Positions 9,532 through 11,738 of a stretch of DNA of 11,738 bases are shown here, in pieces. The DNA comes from an uncultured Bacteroidales bacterium. Its GTDB lineage: Bacteria; Bacteroidota; Bacteroidia; Bacteroidales; Muribaculaceae. The notes beneath the pieces were generated by a model. The model worked only from the letters and a program-made list of their open reading frames with translations. It had not been told where the DNA came from and searched no databases. The position numbers were made by a program, and so were the translations under genes. Numbering within the stretch: the first letter of the stretch is position 1; every line of letters starts with the position of its first letter. Where the stretch lies: NCBI GenBank assembly GCA_945828175.1, contig CALZQD010000022.1:1-11738 (forward strand). The letters are read 5' to 3'.

Positions 9532-10578
9532 ATGAATGTTATTAAAGATGGCGGCGTGGGCAAAAGACCCGTATTGTCGGTAGTGATGCCGTTTTATAAT
9601 GCCGAAGCTTTTATCGCTAAGGCACTTGACTCGCTGTCGGCCCAAACTTTCGGCGACTGGGAGCTTGTGGTCGTCGACGACGGCTCGGCCGACGGTTCAA
9701 TCGACGTCGTCAGACGCTATATGGCCGCCGACAGCCGCATCAGGCTGTTTGCAATGCCCTCGCACGCCGGCGCGGCCTATCAGCCCCGCAAGATGGCCGT
9801 CATCGAGTCGCGGGCCGACTTTGTCGCTCCCTTTGACGCCGACGACCTCATCGCACCCGACTATCTCGAGCGCCTCGTCGAGCGTCAGAAATCGACTGAC
9901 GCCGACATCGTCTATCCCGTTATGTATCATTTCGATGACGACAGCAATCCCCGCGCACGGCGCCATCACGGCAGCCTCGGCGAGGCCGACGGCGTCTTCG
10001 CCGGACGCGAGCTCGTGAAATATACCCTCGACCTCTGGCGCATCAACTGCGGCGGTGGCCTGCTGCGCCGCCGGCTTTTCATCGACGCATTCGAGCGCTA
10101 TGGTTCGTCGTACGACCTCGTCTACGCCGACGAACTCCTTACCCGTCAGATGCTTCTCGCCGCCGACCGCGTGGCCTTCTCCGACGCCGAATACTATTAC
10201 CGCCAGAACCTCACGTCGGTGACCCACCGCATGTCGCTGCGGCAGTTCGACCGCCTGCGCAACAACGTGCTGCTCCATCAGATTGTCACGGCCAACTATA
10301 GCCCTGACAGCGAGGAGGTGAGGCGACTCAACAGCCAGATGTTCAAATTCGTCTTCGACGCCGCGCGTCACCTCAACCGCTGCCGTTTTAGCCGCAGCGA
10401 CGTTAGGACGGCCTACGCCATCATGCGGTCGAATATCGACCTGATTGACCGCCGGATACTGCGCCCCGCCGTGACCGCGAAGTATTACTACACACTCTTC
10501 TGCCTCAAGGACCATCTGACCCTATTTCGCCTCGTTCTTAAATACGGCGACCGGCTCAGATCGCTCTTTGTTAGATAA
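9532..10578 (+). CDS. GT2-family (GT-A fold) glycosyltransferase
   Basis: This 348-residue protein has a family 2 nucleotide-sugar transferase domain in its N-terminal half: SVVMPFYNAEAFIAKALDS (from residue 16), WELVVVDDGSADGS with nucleotide-binding D49/D50, and the metal-binding PFDADDLI with DADD at 102-105. The C-terminal half has many basic and aromatic residues (RRRLF, YYYRQNLTSVTHR) and probably sets the acceptor. No clear membrane-spanning segment is seen, so it should act at the inner face of the cytoplasmic membrane. Its own promoter lies just upstream, and a flippase gene begins 15 bases downstream. Together they look like a lipopolysaccharide, capsule or exopolysaccharide unit. 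The ATG at 9532 was chosen because an upstream promoter leaves no room for an earlier start; the extension before PVLSVV is longer than usual for the family, so a later start is conceivable. Donor sugar is unknown. Confidence 0.9.
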   Translation: MNVIKDGGVGKRPVLSVVMPFYNAEAFIAKALDSLSAQTFGDWELVVVDDGSADGSIDVVRRYMAADSRIRLFAMPSHAGAAYQPRKMAVIESRADFVAPFDADDLIAPDYLERLVERQKSTDADIVYPVMYHFDDDSNPRARRHHGSLGEADGVFAGRELVKYTLDLWRINCGGGLLRRRLFIDAFERYGSSYDLVYADELLTRQMLLAADRVAFSDAEYYYRQNLTSVTHRMSLRQFDRLRNNVLLHQIVTANYSPDSEEVRRLNSQMFKFVFDAARHLNRCRFSRSDVRTAYAIMRSNIDLIDRRILRPAVTAKYYYTLFCLKDHLTLFRLVLKYGDRLRSLFVR

Positions 10579-10593
10579 TTACCAACCGACGCC

Positions 10594-11738
10594 ATGGCTC
10601 CCGACCATTCAGAAAACAGTTACCGCGCCATCCTGCGGCGCATCACGGCCTTCGGGGGCGTGCAGCTTTTCAATGTCTTCGTGGCGCTGGCGCGAGGTAA
10701 GCTCGTCGCCATGTTCCTCGGCCCCGAGGGTATGGGCATTTCGTCGCTATATACCTCATCGACAGACACTCTGCGCCAGTTTGCCGGCCTCGGCCTCAAC
10801 CTCTCAATCGTCAAGGAGGTGTCGGCCGCCAAGGGCGATGCCGGCGCCATGGCTCGCGTTATGGCCGTAGCTATCAGGCTGACTGTCATCACGTCGCTCC
10901 TCGGCGCCGCGCTGTGTTTCCTGCTTTCCCCCCTGCTGAGTCAGTGGACTTTCGGCAACGCTGACTATACCCTCGGCTTCATGCTCTTGTCGCTCAGCGT
11001 CGCGCTGTCGATTGCGGCCTCATGCTATATGGCTCTGCTTCAGGGTGCGGGCGCCGTTCGCGAGCTCGCCAAGGCCTCGGTCGTCGGCGGTCTGTCGGGG
11101 CTCGTCTTCGGCGTGCCGCTCTATTATTTCTTCGGCGTGCGGGGTATCGTGCCGGCGATAATAATCCTCTCGATCACAACCTTCAGCTTCAATTACATCT
11201 CGTTTCGCCGTCGCGGCTATGCCGTGGCGCGGCTTGCGGGCGGTCTGCGCACGCCGCTTGTCCGCCGGCTGCTGTCGACCGGTATCGTCCTCATGGTCGG
11301 CGCCCTCGCCGGAACGCTGACGGGCTATATTATAAATATGTATGTGCGCTATGCCGGGTCGGTTGCCGACGTCGGCCTCTTTCAGGCTGCCAATTCGATA
11401 ACAAATCAGTATATGGGCATCGTCTTCAGCGCTCTGGCGCTCGACTATTTTCCTCGCTTGTCGGCCGCCGCGGCCGATAAAGAGCGTTTCGACATGGTCG
11501 TCAACCGCCAGATCGAGATTGTCGGACTCATTGCCGTGCCGCTCGTCATTGCCCTTGTCGGCACCGCGCCGCTGCTCATACGTCTCCTTCTTACCGAGAG
11601 CTTCATGCCCGTCGTCGGGCTGATAAAATGGATGGGCGTCGGCATCCTCTCTCAGGCGCGCTATTTCCCTGTTGGCTATTTGTTTATCGCCCGCGACCCG
11701 CGGCGGCGAGAGGTGGGGGGCGGGGGGGGCGGGGGGGG
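10594..11738 (+). CDS. Wzx-like polysaccharide flippase (MOP superfamily), 3' truncated
   Basis: An open frame runs from the ATG at 10594 to the right edge without a stop, about 381 codons of an expected 480-500. It begins MAPDHSENSYRAILRRITAF, then GGVQLFNVFVALARGKLVAM and FLGPEGMGISSLYTSSTDTL, followed by RQFAGLGLNLSIVKEVSAAK. This is the pattern of Bacteroidota O-antigen/lipid-linked oligosaccharide translocases. Repeated hydrophobic helices follow (for example LTVITSLLGAALCFLLSPLL and IVLMVGALAGTLTGYIIN), as in a 12-14-helix inner-membrane flippase. It would move lipid-linked repeat units across the cytoplasmic membrane. The gene sits 15 bases behind the GT2 gene, so the two are probably co-transcribed. 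Sequence after about 11700 is unreliable: the expected YLFIA-K/R segment gives way to an arginine- and glycine-rich run encoded by near-pure G, so the last 8-13 codons should not be trusted. Confidence 0.88.
   Translation, partial: MAPDHSENSYRAILRRITAFGGVQLFNVFVALARGKLVAMFLGPEGMGISSLYTSSTDTLRQFAGLGLNLSIVKEVSAAKGDAGAMARVMAVAIRLTVITSLLGAALCFLLSPLLSQWTFGNADYTLGFMLLSLSVALSIAASCYMALLQGAGAVRELAKASVVGGLSGLVFGVPLYYFFGVRGIVPAIIILSITTFSFNYISFRRRGYAVARLAGGLRTPLVRRLLSTGIVLMVGALAGTLTGYIINMYVRYAGSVADVGLFQAANSITNQYMGIVFSALALDYFPRLSAAAADKERFDMVVNRQIEIVGLIAVPLVIALVGTAPLLIRLLLTESFMPVVGLIKWMGVGILSQARYFPVGYLFIARDPRRREVGGGGGGG
11711..11738. other. Poly-G run at the contig end, probable sequencing or assembly artefact
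   Basis: The final 24 bases (11715-11738) contain 22 G and two C: six G, a C, eight G, a C and eight G. Nothing elsewhere in the window looks like this. In the flippase frame it gives consecutive glycines at a point where the family continues with a structured helix. Low-signal poly-G is a known failure mode of two-colour sequencing chemistry, and its position at the exact end fits an over-extended contig tip. Confidence 0.8.

Noticed and set aside
9697..10515. A 272-residue open frame on the - strand inside the glycosyltransferase gene.
   Set aside because: It is fully contained within the GT2 coding sequence and has a repetitive valine, alanine and glutamate composition typical of antisense shadows of GC-rich genes.
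10568..10870. A 100-residue + strand frame beginning near the end of the glycosyltransferase gene.
   Set aside because: It is out of frame with the flippase, which starts at 10594 and shows clear family sequence and hydrophobic helices; the 100-residue product has no recognisable features.

Overview
The window looks like a fragment of a Bacteroidota chromosome. It is probably a GC-rich member of the Bacteroidales, with a gut Muribaculaceae-type genome as my best guess. The evidence is a SusC/SusD pair, three lipoproteins with acidic residues after the lipid-anchored cysteine, a SusB-like GH97 enzyme, a Bacteroidota-type -33/-7 promoter and a secreted protein with a Por-type C-terminal tail. 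The family-level placement is inference from gene style and base composition. All genes lie on the + strand.

Region 1 (2-9409) is the downstream part of a polysaccharide utilization locus (PUL). In order it holds: the C-terminal 402 residues of a SusC TonB-dependent transporter; a SusD lipoprotein; a SusE/SusF-like lipoprotein made of five tandem carbohydrate-binding modules; a surface-type lipoprotein with a GH27/clan GH-D-like catalytic barrel; a periplasmic inverting GH97 alpha-glucosidase of the SusB type; and a secreted protein with two more SusE/F-like modules and a C-terminal sorting-like tail. Gaps are only 12 to 29 bases and no internal terminator is visible, so this is probably one transcript that starts upstream of the window. 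A GC-rich hairpin with a T-run at 9459-9495 closes it.

The proposed division of labour is as follows. The multi-module SusE-like protein and the secreted binding protein hold an alpha-glucan or related alpha-linked glycan at the cell surface. The GH27-like lipoprotein cuts it. SusC/SusD import the oligosaccharides, and GH97 releases glucose in the periplasm. GH97 and the SusE/F modules point to alpha-glucose chemistry. The GH27-like enzyme could be an alpha-galactosidase or an isomaltodextranase-type enzyme. If it is the latter, the locus would use dextran-like alpha-1,6-glucan. No regulator (SusR, hybrid two-component system or ECF sigma/anti-sigma) is inside the window.

Region 2 (about 9493-11738) is a separate transcription unit for surface polysaccharide synthesis. 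It has a promoter at 9493-9524 that partly overlaps the PUL terminator's T-run, a GT2 glycosyltransferase, and, 15 bases later, a Wzx-like polysaccharide flippase that runs off the right edge. The last 24 or so bases are almost pure G and look like a sequencing or assembly artefact at a contig end.

There are no RNA genes, CRISPR arrays, insertion sequences or gene-free stretches over 300 bases.
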